Shown piece after piece: positions 26,501 to 36,218 of a stretch of DNA of 64,000 nucleotides. This stretch comes from Fluviicola sp. GTDB lineage: Bacteria > Bacteroidota > Bacteroidia > Flavobacteriales_D > Crocinitomicaceae. The notes beneath the pieces are model-generated. The model saw only the letters and a program-made list of their open reading frames with translations, was not told the origin of the DNA and did no database searches. The stretch is taken from NCBI GenBank assembly GCA_017983675.1, contig JAGOAZ010000010.1:35166-99165 (forward strand), written 5' to 3'. The translations under genes were made by a program, and so were the position numbers. Position 1 is the first letter of the stretch, and the number at the start of each line of letters is the position of its first letter.

Positions 26501-27715
26501 TTATTTTTCCATTTTTAACGAGTGTCCCAACTTATCGACTTTCGTTTGCAAATATTTTTCGTTGTGTTTGTTTCTTCCTGCTTCAATCGGAACGTTTTCA
26601 ATAATTTCCAAACCATAACCAAATAAACCAGAACGTTTTTTCGGGTTATTCGACATCAATCTTATTTTCTTGATACCTAAATTGTATAAAATTTGTGCAC
26701 CAATTCCATATTCACGTTGATCGCCATCAAAACCTAGTTTGATATTTGCTTCAACAGTATCGTAACCCTCTTCTTGTAATTTATATGCTTTCAGTTTGTT
26801 CAACAAACCAATTCCGCGTCCTTCTTGATTCAGATATAAAATAACACCTTTTCCTTCTTCTTCGATTTTGCTCATTGCAAACTCCAATTGTGGCCCACAA
26901 TCGCAACGACAAGATCCAAAAATATCGCCTGTCATACAAGAAGAGTGAACACGCACCAAAACAGGCTCGTCTTGTTCCCAAGTTCCTTTTACTAATGCTA
27001 AATGTTCTTGTTTTGTTGAATTTACAGTGTATGCTACTAAGTTGAAATCACCAATTTTTGTCGGCATATCAACCGTTACTTCACGTGTAATCAACGACTC
27101 GTGTTTCAAACGATATGCAATTAAATCAGCTATTGAAACGATTTTCAAATCAAATTTTTCAGCAATCACGAACAACTCAGGTAAACGCGCCATTGTTCCA
27201 TCTTCGTTCAAGATTTCAACAATAACACCGGCAGGTTCAAAACCAGCTAAACGCGATAAATCTGTTGCAGCTTCGGTATGTCCCGCACGGCGTAAAACAC
27301 CTTCTTTACGAGCACGTAATGGAAAAATGTGTCCAGGTTTCCCTAATTCTTCTGGTTTTGTTTCTGGATTAATTAATGCTAATACTGTTTTTGAACGGTC
27401 ACTTGCAGAAATTCCAGTCGTACATCCATGTCCATTTAAATCGATAGAAACAGTGAAGGGAGTTTCATAGGTTGCGGAATTTTGGCTGACCATCAATTCC
27501 AATCCTAATTCATTACAACGATCTTCTTCCAAAGGCGCACAAATCAAACCACGACCATGCGTTGCCATGAAATTAATGACCTCTGGAGTAGCATTACGAG
27601 CGGCTGTTAAAAAATCGCCTTCGTTCTCGCGATCTTCATCGTCAACGACAATAATTACTTTTCCTTGTTGTATTGCTTCGATTGCTTCTTCAATCGTATT
27701 TAATTTTCTAGACAT
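26501..27715 (-). CDS. ribBA: Bifunctional DHBP synthase / GTP cyclohydrolase II
   Basis: 404 residues from the ATG at 27715 ([15 protein letters not shown]). An ATG at 27751 is in frame but lies upstream of the promoter box at 27734, so it is rejected. The N-terminal half is 3,4-dihydroxy-2-butanone-4-phosphate synthase ([24 protein letters not shown]). The C-terminal half is GTP cyclohydrolase II with zinc ligands in [11 protein letters not shown] and the [14 protein letters not shown] loop. It performs both opening steps of riboflavin synthesis. No FMN riboswitch fits in the short leader. Confidence 0.97.
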   Translation of the reverse strand: MSRKLNTIEEAIEAIQQGKVIIVVDDEDRENEGDFLTAARNATPEVINFMATHGRGLICAPLEEDRCNELGLELMVSQNSATYETPFTVSIDLNGHGCTTGISASDRSKTVLALINPETKPEELGKPGHIFPLRARKEGVLRRAGHTEAATDLSRLAGFEPAGVIVEILNEDGTMARLPELFVIAEKFDLKIVSIADLIAYRLKHESLITREVTVDMPTKIGDFNLVAYTVNSTKQEHLALVKGTWEQDEPVLVRVHSSCMTGDIFGSCRCDCGPQLEFAMSKIEEEGKGVILYLNQEGRGIGLLNKLKAYKLQEEGYDTVEANIKLGFDGDQREYGIGAQILYNLGIKKIRLMSNNPKKRSGLFGYGLEIIENVPIEAGRNKHNEKYLQTKVDKLGHSLKMEK

Positions 27716-27733
27716 GTTTCTTTTTCTGTTGTA

Positions 27734-27741
27734 CAAATTTA
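27734..27741 (-). promoter_or_regulatory. ribBA promoter -7 box
   Basis: TAAATTTG matches TAnnTTTG and places the transcript start near 27728, about 13 bases before the ribBA ATG. This decides the ribBA start. No good -33 element was seen. Confidence 0.55.
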
Positions 27742-27756
27742 AACCATTCAAAAGGA

Positions 27757-28227
27757 TTAATGTTCAGTATTAACAATTCTTTTGTGGGAAAACACTTTTT
27801 TCTTGGGGTCGTTGGGGTAATTTTCTATCCAAGCAATCAGTTTATCTTTTGATAAAAGTGTGTAACATATTCGTTTTGGAAAGTCGTTTTTGGCATTAAT
27901 AAAAACGAGTGTGTCAGAATTAATTGCTTCAGATTTAAATACGATGGTACGTTTTCCAATGAGGATTTTCAAACTCAATCCTTTTTCAGTAGCAGATATA
28001 GTGCTTTTTTCTTCAAAGTGAACTGTTCCCTTTTTCCAACTTGTAGCTCCTTTTAATTGATCACTATCTAATTTCCAATTTTCAATAATGGTAAAGCCAT
28101 CTGATTGCGTATGCCAGTTTCCAATCATCCAAAGAGGCAAAGGAGATTCTTTGGAACACGAAAACAAACTAAAAGTGACAATTAACGCTGTAATAAAGCG
28201 CTTAATAATTCGTTTTGGGTTGTCCAT
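27757..28227 (-). CDS. Lipoprotein, DUF6265-like (lipocalin-type fold suspected)
   Basis: 156 residues with a lipoprotein signal ending TFSLFSC (Cys24). The mature part opens [14 protein letters not shown], then a run of beta strands ([35 protein letters not shown]) and the motif NDFPKRICY. This resembles DUF6265 proteins, small beta-barrel lipoproteins of Bacteroidota with unknown ligand. The start overlaps the end of the glycosyltransferase gene by 46 bases; there is no later ATG that keeps the signal peptide. Confidence 0.75.
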   Translation of the reverse strand: MDNPKRIIKRFITALIVTFSLFSCSKESPLPLWMIGNWHTQSDGFTIIENWKLDSDQLKGATSWKKGTVHFEEKSTISATEKGLSLKILIGKRTIVFKSEAINSDTLVFINAKNDFPKRICYTLLSKDKLIAWIENYPNDPKKKVFSHKRIVNTEH

Positions 28228-29357
28228 GAATATGTTGATTGAATGTATGTTTTCCCGTTTTCACCAATTTTCGCAGCTAATTCAGGATGTTCCAAAACCC
28301 ATTCGATTTTTGCAACAATTGCTTCAGGTGAATTTGCTAATAAAATGGATTCACCGTCAACAGCTGCAAGTGCTTGATTGACCAATGGCGTTGTAATACA
28401 TGGAAGCCCAGAAGCCATAGCTTCGAGTAATTTATTTTGTAAACCTGTACCAATAAACAACGGTGCAACAAACAGTTTTGATCGTTGGTAACTTGTTCGA
28501 ATATCATCAACCCATCCACCAACGATGATGTTTTCATTAGCCAAAGCTTTGACTTTTGCTGATGGATTTGCACCGGAAAGTAATAAGTTGATTTTGTAAC
28601 CTTTTTGGTGTAACGTAGGAAGGATTTTTGTTGCTAAAATAACCGCAGCATCTATATTTGGCGCATATGAAAAATTACCAGTGAAAACGATATCAGTATC
28701 TACAGCACAAGTTGTTTTTTCAAAAAAAGCAGCGTCAATTCCATTAGGAACGATAACAACTTGTTGTTTATTTGGGTGAATTAACAACGACCTATCTTGC
28801 TCAGAAATAATGGTATGGTTTTCAAAATAGTCAAAAATACTTCGTTCGTATAGTGCTAAACGCTTCGATTCCAAGCGGTAAAACCAACGAAAGAAAAACG
28901 ATTCAGTTTGAACACGACGTTCCATTCCTTTGGAAAACGCATCCATGTAATCGATTGTTTTGTTGCAATAATGATAATCTTTGACGTATTCAGAAACGCG
29001 AATTAATTGACAGTAAATGTGATCTGGTCGAATATCACGAATTAACCGCGCTATTTTAAGCTGATGGGTAAAACGATAGAAATAAAGCGCTTGAAAAGGT
29101 TTCTTTGAAAAAACAGAAAGGAAAAGCTGAAAAGCCAGTCCAAGTTTACTCAAATGAAACAAATGAATGGAAGTACAATAAGCTTTCACATGCTCAAAAT
29201 GCGCTGGTTCAATTTTATTTTCAACGGTACACATCAAATGAATCGCATACTTTTCGCTTAAACCTTTTAGTTGATGAAACGCACGTAATTTGTCTCCTTT
29301 CTCCAATGGATAAGGAAAACGAGAAAGCATCACAATCAATGTCGGTTTAGTTTCCAA
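28182..29357 (-). CDS. Glycosyltransferase, GT4 family
   Basis: 391 residues of GT-B fold. The N-terminal domain starts SRFPYPLEKGDKLRAFHQL. The C-terminal domain has VPNGIDAAFFE, FTGNFSYAPNIDAA and the donor-binding stretch PLFIGTGLQNKLLEAMASGLP with the family Glu. It resembles the PEP-CTERM/exosortase-associated sugar transferases, but the sugar and acceptor are unknown. It overlaps the preceding glycosyltransferase gene by 11 bases; with LptF/G upstream, a role in envelope glycan or LPS is likely. Confidence 0.9.
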   Translation of the reverse strand: METKPTLIVMLSRFPYPLEKGDKLRAFHQLKGLSEKYAIHLMCTVENKIEPAHFEHVKAYCTSIHLFHLSKLGLAFQLFLSVFSKKPFQALYFYRFTHQLKIARLIRDIRPDHIYCQLIRVSEYVKDYHYCNKTIDYMDAFSKGMERRVQTESFFFRWFYRLESKRLALYERSIFDYFENHTIISEQDRSLLIHPNKQQVVIVPNGIDAAFFEKTTCAVDTDIVFTGNFSYAPNIDAAVILATKILPTLHQKGYKINLLLSGANPSAKVKALANENIIVGGWVDDIRTSYQRSKLFVAPLFIGTGLQNKLLEAMASGLPCITTPLVNQALAAVDGESILLANSPEAIVAKIEWVLEHPELAAKIGENGKTYIQSTYSWTTQNELLSALLQR

Positions 29358-30501
29358 GTGCTGTTTTTATCTGATTTACTATTGTTAATTCTTGATGATG
29401 CATTGCAATGTAATTGCGTCCTTTTTCTCCTATCGTACGTTTTTTCTGCTCGTTAGTAACTATATCGTTGATGGCTGCTAAAAAGTCATTTGCTGTATCA
29501 GCAATTACAATTCCCGCTTCTTCACTAGCAATACCACTTGCGCCAATTGTCGTCGTGATTACGGGAACACCTAAAGATAAAGCTTCCAATAATTTTACTC
29601 GAACGCCACTTCCACTTTTAATTGGTGAAACCAAAATTCCGCTTTTGGCCATGAACGCTAAAGCATCATCAACTTCTCCTTCAAGAAGACAATGTTCAGG
29701 TAATTCAGGAAATGAATTGGTAGTTAAAAACGATCCACCAATCACTAATTTGGGCAATTTTGTGTGTTTCCGCCACAATTCATTGATCAAATAATCCACA
29801 GCTTCTTTGTTCGGTGTCCAATTCATCGAACCTAAGTGAAAGCATTGATTTACAGTATAATCAACTTCCTTGATTGAAGTAGTTATCGAAATTGGAATCG
29901 TTGTAATTGGTGATTGAATAAGTGCTGATAAAACAGAAGTATCTGCTTGCGACAAGGTCCAAACTTGTTGAGCTTTATTCAATAGATTTAATTCCTCTTG
30001 ACGCAAAGTACGCGTAAGTTGTTTCAAATACCAACGCTTAAAAATCGATTTATTTTGTTGCGCTTGTTGACCCCAAATCTGATGTTCAACATTGTGCGCA
30101 CGGATGATCAATTTTGTTTCCCCAAGTGAAACAGACGCAAATTGAGCAGCCGAAAATAAGCCATCACAAACAATTGCATCGTAATTTGAATAATTGGTTA
30201 CGATAAACGATTTGATTTCCGTTGAACAGTAACGTGAAAGATTGTAATTTTTGTGTTGCAACAATGCAAATAATGCTGCAATTGGTTTGATTTCAGTTGC
30301 AACAGAAAGGTGGAAAACCTGTTCACAGTATGACGCTAATTTTGATTGTGTTGCTGAAGTAAACGGATGTTTGTGTGTGTCGTAAATCAATGCATCAATC
30401 TTAGCAACTTGATGCAAGGATTGTAGCAATTGCATCATAGCAAAACAACCGCCATCAGCAATCGGGAAAGGAGATTTATGTGCAACGTATAATATTCTCA
30501 T
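29347..30501 (-). CDS. Glycosyltransferase, GT4 family
   Basis: About 384 residues from the ATG at 30501 (MRILYVAHKSPFPIADGGCF), which overlaps the LptF/G stop as ATGA (30498-30501). An ATG 11 codons upstream is less likely. GT-B fold with LGSMNWTPNKEAVDYL and the donor-site motif PIKSGSGVRVKLLEALSLG. It is a paralog of the next gene in the operon. Substrate unknown; the ADGG start and pairing suggest sequential sugar additions to an envelope polymer. Confidence 0.9.
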   Translation of the reverse strand: MRILYVAHKSPFPIADGGCFAMMQLLQSLHQVAKIDALIYDTHKHPFTSATQSKLASYCEQVFHLSVATEIKPIAALFALLQHKNYNLSRYCSTEIKSFIVTNYSNYDAIVCDGLFSAAQFASVSLGETKLIIRAHNVEHQIWGQQAQQNKSIFKRWYLKQLTRTLRQEELNLLNKAQQVWTLSQADTSVLSALIQSPITTIPISITTSIKEVDYTVNQCFHLGSMNWTPNKEAVDYLINELWRKHTKLPKLVIGGSFLTTNSFPELPEHCLLEGEVDDALAFMAKSGILVSPIKSGSGVRVKLLEALSLGVPVITTTIGASGIASEEAGIVIADTANDFLAAINDIVTNEQKKRTIGEKGRNYIAMHHQELTIVNQIKTALGN

Positions 30502-31964
30502 TTTCTTTTTCCGAATGTGAAAATTAATCGCCACAATTTCTTGTCTGAAATGGTCAAATCATTTGCTGCAGCAATCATTAAAACAATCGCCATCGGAGCT
30601 AACGCAACAGTTGGCATCCACATACCCCAAAATGGAGAAATGGAATTGGTAATTGCTAAATTCTCACCAATACTAAACAAGACAAAATAAATCATGAATA
30701 ACAATGCAGCAATGACTACTGGCGCACCAAACCCACCTTTTTTGACAATTGCACCTAGTGGAGCACCAACAAAAAACAAGACAATTATTGCAGCGGATAG
30801 TGCGAATTTCCGGTGAAATTCAACAGCGAAACGCGCATTGTTGTGCTTTATTGAGTCATAAAACGCTTTTTGTCCCTCTAAATTTTGATTTTGTAAACGG
30901 AGTGAAGTTACAGCAGCTTCCGTCGCAGAAAAACGTTCAGCATCGGTTAACTTCTCCATTGCTATTTTCCCATTCGGAACAAACTGAAGTTGCTGAATCA
31001 TTTTGTTCTCTTTTGAAGTGGTATCGGACAAATAGGCCATGCTTGTGAAAAAAGGACGTTCCGATTTTCGTGCAACAATGAATTGTTTCATATTTAAATC
31101 AACTTGTCGCTGCATGGAATCGTGTGCTTCTTGAATTTGAAAAACGTTCAACATTTCAAACTCATCTTTGAATAATTCTTGTTTCGAGCGATTCAAACTA
31201 AAACCTGTCAAATCCATTTTATAGGTCGCGTCACTAAACGTAGTTGTACGAGCAGGGCGGTAATCAGATCCGACACGCAACACTTTGTTTTTTCCTGTGA
31301 AAACGGGTGGTTGTGCATTCAATTCCTCGATGATTTTCCCTTGTTTTAATTGAAATAACAAATAATCACCGTGAACACTTTTATAAATTGTACCCGAATC
31401 TGCTTTGATTGTTTTGACAATACTTGGATCAGTATAATCGTGAATCGTTATTCCTTGAAACGAATTTTCATTCCCAGATTTCACTTTGATTGCATAGCCA
31501 TCAATACCTTTGGAATAGGAGCCAGGTGTAATTAAAACCGATACTTTCGTTTCTTGAATATCATAAATCAACGAATGCCATTTTAAATTAGCAACAGGAA
31601 TGACATAATTTGAAAAATAAAACGTTGCACAAGCAATAAAAATAACTACTGTTACAAGCGGTCGAATGATTTTGAATAAAGATAACCCCGAGGATTTTAA
31701 GGCTGTTAATTCGTTGTTTTCAGCTAGATTCCCCAAGGTCATAATGGAACTAAGTAAAATCGCCAGGGGCAGAGCCAAAGGAATTAAACTAGCTGAAACA
31801 TAAAACAACAATTCAACGATTACGGAAACTTCTAATCCTTTACCAATCAAATCATCGATGTATTTCCACGTAAATTGCATGATCAACATGAACATGGAAA
31901 TGAAGAACGTTACAATAAACGGCCCCGTAAACGATCGAATGCTAAATAAAGTGAGTTTCTTCAC
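30498..31964 (-). CDS. LptF/LptG family permease (YjgP/YjgQ)
   Basis: About 488 residues with three membrane helices at each end and a large periplasmic beta-jellyroll domain between them, the layout of the LPS export permeases. Motifs include MQFTWKYIDDLIGKG and LAENNELTALKSSGLSLFKI. There is no ATG at the expected position: TTG (31970) or GTG (31964) must serve, and GTG gives the family-like start (V)KKLTLFSIRSF. It works with LptB and LptC to move LPS across the periplasm. LptF and LptG cannot be told apart here. The two glycosyltransferases follow in the same operon. Confidence 0.92.
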   Translation of the reverse strand: MKKLTLFSIRSFTGPFIVTFFISMFMLIMQFTWKYIDDLIGKGLEVSVIVELLFYVSASLIPLALPLAILLSSIMTLGNLAENNELTALKSSGLSLFKIIRPLVTVVIFIACATFYFSNYVIPVANLKWHSLIYDIQETKVSVLITPGSYSKGIDGYAIKVKSGNENSFQGITIHDYTDPSIVKTIKADSGTIYKSVHGDYLLFQLKQGKIIEELNAQPPVFTGKNKVLRVGSDYRPARTTTFSDATYKMDLTGFSLNRSKQELFKDEFEMLNVFQIQEAHDSMQRQVDLNMKQFIVARKSERPFFTSMAYLSDTTSKENKMIQQLQFVPNGKIAMEKLTDAERFSATEAAVTSLRLQNQNLEGQKAFYDSIKHNNARFAVEFHRKFALSAAIIVLFFVGAPLGAIVKKGGFGAPVVIAALLFMIYFVLFSIGENLAITNSISPFWGMWMPTVALAPMAIVLMIAAANDLTISDKKLWRLIFTFGKRK

Positions 31965-31981
31965 GTACAATTTCTGTTAGA

Positions 31982-31989
31982 CAAAGGTA
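31982..31989 (-). promoter_or_regulatory. LptF/G operon promoter -7 box
   Basis: TACCTTTG matches TAnnTTTG. The predicted transcript start falls only 6-12 bases before the non-ATG start, a very short leader. Confidence 0.45.
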
Positions 31990-32010
31990 ACAAACGAAAA
32001 CGACAAGCAA

Positions 32011-33792
32011 TTATTCGATAATTATCTTTTTTAAATTTTCCCGGTATTTAGAAAAAATAGTCGACTTTGTTACAAATCCAATGAACTTATCGTTTTCTTC
32101 AACTGGAAGAATCCATTGATTTAATTCGTCAAAATGTTTCATTACCATATCCATCGATGTATTCAAATTCAACAAAACAGGAGGTTTAACCATTAAATCG
32201 TGTACAAAAACTGTTTTATAATATGCTGAATTAAACATAATTTCTCGAACATCATCCAACCATATCAAACCTAACAATTGACCATTGCTACTTAAAACAG
32301 GGAAAACATGCTGTTGTGAATGAGAAACTTTCTCTATCAACTCTTCTAAATTTTCATTGTACTGCAAAATCAATGAATCACGCTTGATGACCTCACTTAA
32401 TGGAATAGTAGACAAAATACTTTTATCTCGATCTTCTACAATTAATTCTCCTTTTTCCGCAAATGATTTGATATCCATTGCGTGCGGTTCTAAATATTTT
32501 GAAATTGCAAAAGCAAAAGATGCAACAATCATTAATGGAATCATCAGTGAATAACCTCCAGTGATTTCGGCGATTAAAAAGATTGCTGTTAATGGCGCGT
32601 GATAAATACCACTTAATACACCAGCCATTCCTACAATGGTAAAATTGTTTTCAGGTAAATTTATAGATGAAAATGAGTTAATTAATCGTGAAAAGAAAAA
32701 CCCTAAATAAGCACCAACAAACAATGAAGGTGCGAAATTACCGCCATTCCCTCCACCTCCAATAGTTAATGCTGTTGCAATTGCTTTGACAAAAACCAAT
32801 AAACCGATAACGATTAACACAATAAAGTCATTCAAAATATACTTTTGTAAAAAACTATTGGTCAAAACTCTATCAGGTTGAAGCGCAGCTAAATATTTGA
32901 TACTTTGATAACCTTCACCAAATAATGTCGGGAAAATAAAAATTAAACCTGCCAATACAACTCCACTAATTATTGCTTTCCGGTATAATTTACCTGTTGA
33001 TTTGTGAAATAACTTTTCAATTTTAGAAAAAATTCGTGTGTGATAAACAGAGACGAAACCTGCAATTATTCCTAATACTATGTAAAAAGGTACATTGTGA
33101 TAATTGAACGTCTCTTTTAATCGAAAGGAAAGTAAGATATTATCATTTAAAATGATTTTTGAAATCAAAGCCCCAGAAGCGGCCGCTAAAATTAGTGGTG
33201 TAAAGGCAGTAATCGAAATATCCAACAACAAAACTTCTAAAGCAAATAAAACACCTGCAATTGGAGCATTAAATGCTGCGCCAATCCCAGCTGAAACGCC
33301 ACAAGCCAAAAGTAGTGTGCGTTCTTTGTAATTTAACTTATATTTTCTTGAATAATTTGATCCAATAGCTGCACCTGTTATCACAATGGGCGCTTCTAAT
33401 CCAACAGAACCTCCCAATCCAACAGTGAAAGAACTCGTAACAACCTGATCGTAGGTCTGTTGAATCGGAAGAATACTGCTTTTTTTGGCAATGGAATAAT
33501 GGATTTGAGGCAAGCCCTTTCTAAATTGTTTTTTAAAGAAACGCTGCACTATGAAAACAGTAATTAGCAAGCCAATCAATGGGAGTAACAAATACAAATA
33601 TTTTACATCGCTTAATTTTTCATTCGTAGCAACGATATAAATAAAGTGAACAAAGGTTTTTAATAGTATTGCAGCAATTCCAGCGGATAATCCAACAATG
33701 ATACTTGATAGAAAAATGAATTGCTTTTTTGTTAAATGATTCTGCGACCATTTTATCAATATTTCAATTCTTCGTTGAATCCAGTGTAACAT
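32011..33792 (-). CDS. ClC-family chloride channel/antiporter with CBS domains
   Basis: 593 residues. Eleven or so membrane helices carry the ClC filter motifs KGLPQIH (about 92-98) and GLGGSVGLEAP (126-136), whose Glu133 fits the gating glutamate, and later GNGGNFAPSLFVG. Two CBS domains (about 465-590) form the cytoplasmic tail and may bind adenine nucleotides. It exchanges or conducts Cl- (or F-/NO3-); the type cannot be fixed by eye. Single gene. Confidence 0.93.
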   Translation of the reverse strand: MLHWIQRRIEILIKWSQNHLTKKQFIFLSSIIVGLSAGIAAILLKTFVHFIYIVATNEKLSDVKYLYLLLPLIGLLITVFIVQRFFKKQFRKGLPQIHYSIAKKSSILPIQQTYDQVVTSSFTVGLGGSVGLEAPIVITGAAIGSNYSRKYKLNYKERTLLLACGVSAGIGAAFNAPIAGVLFALEVLLLDISITAFTPLILAAASGALISKIILNDNILLSFRLKETFNYHNVPFYIVLGIIAGFVSVYHTRIFSKIEKLFHKSTGKLYRKAIISGVVLAGLIFIFPTLFGEGYQSIKYLAALQPDRVLTNSFLQKYILNDFIVLIVIGLLVFVKAIATALTIGGGGNGGNFAPSLFVGAYLGFFFSRLINSFSSINLPENNFTIVGMAGVLSGIYHAPLTAIFLIAEITGGYSLMIPLMIVASFAFAISKYLEPHAMDIKSFAEKGELIVEDRDKSILSTIPLSEVIKRDSLILQYNENLEELIEKVSHSQQHVFPVLSSNGQLLGLIWLDDVREIMFNSAYYKTVFVHDLMVKPPVLLNLNTSMDMVMKHFDELNQWILPVEENDKFIGFVTKSTIFSKYRENLKKIIIE

Positions 33793-33811
33793 GTTAAATA
33801 ATTGCTTTTCA

Positions 33812-33819
33812 CAAAAATA
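33812..33819 (-). promoter_or_regulatory. ClC gene promoter -7 box
   Basis: TATTTTTG matches TAnnTTTG about 20 bases before the ATG. Confidence 0.45.
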
Positions 33820-33939
33820 GTGAAAACAGCCCGATTCTCCTTAATTATCTCTGTTTTGCTAAACAATACTAGAATTAAGTTGTTTTGAATTTAGATTATA
33901 CTTGAACTAAACATAAACAAGTTTTTTAACGCGCATCTT

Positions 33940-34599
33940 ATGAATAATACCGAAAAAAAACTATTTGACGCAGCATATTTTGAGAGTTTGGACAAACACA
34001 AAAAAGTGCATCTCATCAATAGTATTGGTGGATTTAAAAGCGTAGTGTTGGTGGGTACAAAAAATCACAACAACGAAGAAAACTTATCGATTTTTAGTTC
34101 ACTCGTTCATATTGGAGCAAATCCACCATTGGTTGCGTTGATTTTTCGTCCAAGTCCACCAGAAAGAGATACTTTCCGCAATTTATTGGAAACTGGATTT
34201 TACACCATTAATCATATCAATGAAACGATATTCAAACAAGCACATCAAACATCAGCTCGTTTTGATCCATCCGATTCTGAATTTAAAAAAGTAGGTTTAA
34301 CTCCTCAATACAGCCATGATTTTTTCGCGCCATTTGTTGCAGAAAGCAAGGTTCAATTGGGAATTGCTTTTCGGGAGAAAATTGATATTACCATCAACAA
34401 CACCATCATGATTATTGGTGAAATCACACATCTAATGTTGCCTGAAGAAGCCATTTGTACAGATGGATTTGTCAAATTGGAAGCCTTGAACACCATTACT
34501 TGCTCTGGATTGGATAGCTATCACAAAACAATTCAATTGGATCGCTTGAGTTACGCAAAACCAAAATTACCTGTAACTTCTCTTTTGAGTAATGACTAA
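33940..34599 (+). CDS. Flavin reductase-like FMN-binding split-barrel protein
   Basis: 219 residues of the flavin reductase/DIM6-NTAB split-barrel family. Landmarks are [40 protein letters not shown] and [11 protein letters not shown]. Members bind FMN and use NAD(P)H to reduce flavin, or act as flavoproteins of unknown role. It is first in a five-gene operon of photolyase-family genes and overlaps the next gene by eight bases. Supplying reduced flavin to the FAD photolyases is an attractive inference, not shown. Confidence 0.88.
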   Translation: MNNTEKKLFDAAYFESLDKHKKVHLINSIGGFKSVVLVGTKNHNNEENLSIFSSLVHIGANPPLVALIFRPSPPERDTFRNLLETGFYTINHINETIFKQAHQTSARFDPSDSEFKKVGLTPQYSHDFFAPFVAESKVQLGIAFREKIDITINNTIMIIGEITHLMLPEEAICTDGFVKLEALNTITCSGLDSYHKTIQLDRLSYAKPKLPVTSLLSND

Positions 34600-36103
34600 A
34601 CCCGCAATAAATATCGTTTGGTTCAAACGTGATTTGCGTTTACAGGACAATGAAGCATTATGGCAGGCACAACAAGCAAATCTTCCTGTTTTATTGGTTT
34701 ATTACTTTGAACCAAGCATAATGAAATATGATGATTCAGATACACGTCACTGGCGCTTTGTCTATGAATCAATTCAAGATTTACAGCAGCAATTGCAACC
34801 ATTTGGAACTGAAATCAACATTTTTCACGCGGAAGCATTGACAGTTTTTGAAGAACTTGCTACTCGTTACACCATTAAAAACGTGTTTTCGCATCAAGAA
34901 ACTGGGAATCACTTGACTTTTCAACGCGACAAACAAGTTAGCCATTTCCTACATGCGAATGAAATTTATTGGCACGAAAGTCAAACAAACGGTGTGATCC
35001 GAAAATTAAAAACACGTGAAAACTGGGACGCACGTTGGAAACAAAAAATGAGCGCTAATCCAGTTAGTTTTGAACCCGCTAAACTTCAATTTGTCACCAT
35101 TGATACTAAACTTTATGACGAATTAAGAGGTCCCGAATTACCCAAAGAAATTACAACTAGCAATCCCTATTTTCAGCAAGGTGGTGAAACCTTAGCTTGG
35201 CGTTATTTGAATAGTTTTTTAAAAGATCGTTATTCGAATTATAGCAAACACATCTCAAAACCTGCTTTGAGTCGCAAAAGTTGCAGTCGCTTGTCGCCTT
35301 ATCTTGCTTACGGAAACATCAGTATGCGGATGGTTTTTCAACAAACTGTTATGCGCTATGAAACCACGACAAATAAAAGCGCGCTCGCGAATTTCATTTC
35401 ACGTTTGCATTGGCATTGTCACTTCATTCAAAAATTTGAAAGCGAATGCCGCATGGAATTTGAGAATGTGAATCGTGCGTATGATCAATTACCAAAGCGC
35501 AGAAACGAAGCATATATAAAAGCATGGCAAACGGGAATGACGGGCGTCCCAATTATTGATGCGTGTATGCGCTGTTTGGTTGAAACAGGATACATTAATT
35601 TCCGCATGCGCGCTATGGTCGTTTCGTTTTTTGTATTCAATTTGTGGCAAGATTGGCGCGATTTACATTACTTAGCCCGTCAATTTTTAGATTACGAGCC
35701 AGGAATTCATTACCCACAATTGCAAATGCAAGCTGGTGTAACCGGAATCAATACCATTCGCATATATAATCCGATAAAAAATTCAGCGGACCACGATAGT
35801 GATGCAGTTTTTATTAAAAAATGGATTCCTGAACTCGCCGAAGTTCCTCCACATTTGATTCATGAACCTTGGAACTTATCTTGGATGGATCAGCAACTAT
35901 ATGGCTGTGAAATTGGAAAAGATTATCCCTTTCCGATTGTCGACATCGAAGAAACACGCAAATATGCAAGCGATATTGTTTGGTCGTTTCGCAAGCAACC
36001 TGGAGTAAAAATAGAAGGAAAGCGAATTTTGGGTACTCATGTTCGTCCACAAAAAACACGTAAAAAAAATGAAGGGAGTAAAAAAACAACACCTACCAAC
36101 TAA
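34592..36103 (+). CDS. Cryptochrome/photolyase family protein (class I-like, divergent)
   Basis: 503 residues with an N-terminal antenna-type Rossmann domain ([17 protein letters not shown]) and a helical FAD domain ([64 protein letters not shown]). The FAD-site stretch reads [20 protein letters not shown] rather than the WQW-AGTG-DA form of classical CPD photolyases, placing it in a less-studied branch. CPD repair or light sensing are both possible. It has a basic C-terminal tail. The DUF2256 gene starts inside its 3' end. Confidence 0.9.
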   Translation: MTKPAINIVWFKRDLRLQDNEALWQAQQANLPVLLVYYFEPSIMKYDDSDTRHWRFVYESIQDLQQQLQPFGTEINIFHAEALTVFEELATRYTIKNVFSHQETGNHLTFQRDKQVSHFLHANEIYWHESQTNGVIRKLKTRENWDARWKQKMSANPVSFEPAKLQFVTIDTKLYDELRGPELPKEITTSNPYFQQGGETLAWRYLNSFLKDRYSNYSKHISKPALSRKSCSRLSPYLAYGNISMRMVFQQTVMRYETTTNKSALANFISRLHWHCHFIQKFESECRMEFENVNRAYDQLPKRRNEAYIKAWQTGMTGVPIIDACMRCLVETGYINFRMRAMVVSFFVFNLWQDWRDLHYLARQFLDYEPGIHYPQLQMQAGVTGINTIRIYNPIKNSADHDSDAVFIKKWIPELAEVPPHLIHEPWNLSWMDQQLYGCEIGKDYPFPIVDIEETRKYASDIVWSFRKQPGVKIEGKRILGTHVRPQKTRKKNEGSKKTTPTN

Positions 36104-36218
36104 AGTTTGTGTAGCCTGTATGCGTCCTTTCACGTGGCGTAAAAAATGGGAGCTTGTTTGGGAGGAAGTGAAATATTGCAGTGACCGTTGTCGTTCGCAA
36201 AAAACTACAAAAGCATGA
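36069..36218 (+). CDS. DUF2256 small zinc-finger-like protein
   Basis: A 49-residue protein too short for most gene callers. It starts [20 protein letters not shown] and continues [11 protein letters not shown] then [13 protein letters not shown]. Four cysteines in CxxC and CxxxC pairs and the WRKKW core match DUF2256, often found beside photolyase-like genes. Probably a zinc-binding protein of unknown role. It starts 35 bases before the end of the upstream gene in another frame and ends in an ATGA overlap with the next photolyase, so all are likely co-translated. Confidence 0.88.
   Translation: MKGVKKQHLPTKVCVACMRPFTWRKKWELVWEEVKYCSDRCRSQKTTKA

Noticed and set aside
27027..27470. 147-codon open frame antisense to ribBA
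   Set aside because: It mirrors the conserved RibBA coding frame, has low-complexity composition and no family resemblance.
27716..27756. FMN riboswitch before ribBA
   Set aside because: The leader is far too short to hold one and no conserved elements are visible.
29414..29794. 126-codon open frame antisense to a glycosyltransferase
   Set aside because: Opposite strand of a well-supported GT4 domain; no motif of its own.
33884..33904. Possible promoter of the photolyase operon (TTTG and TATACTTG)
   Set aside because: The -7 box has one mismatch and the spacing is only nine bases, so it is not reliable.
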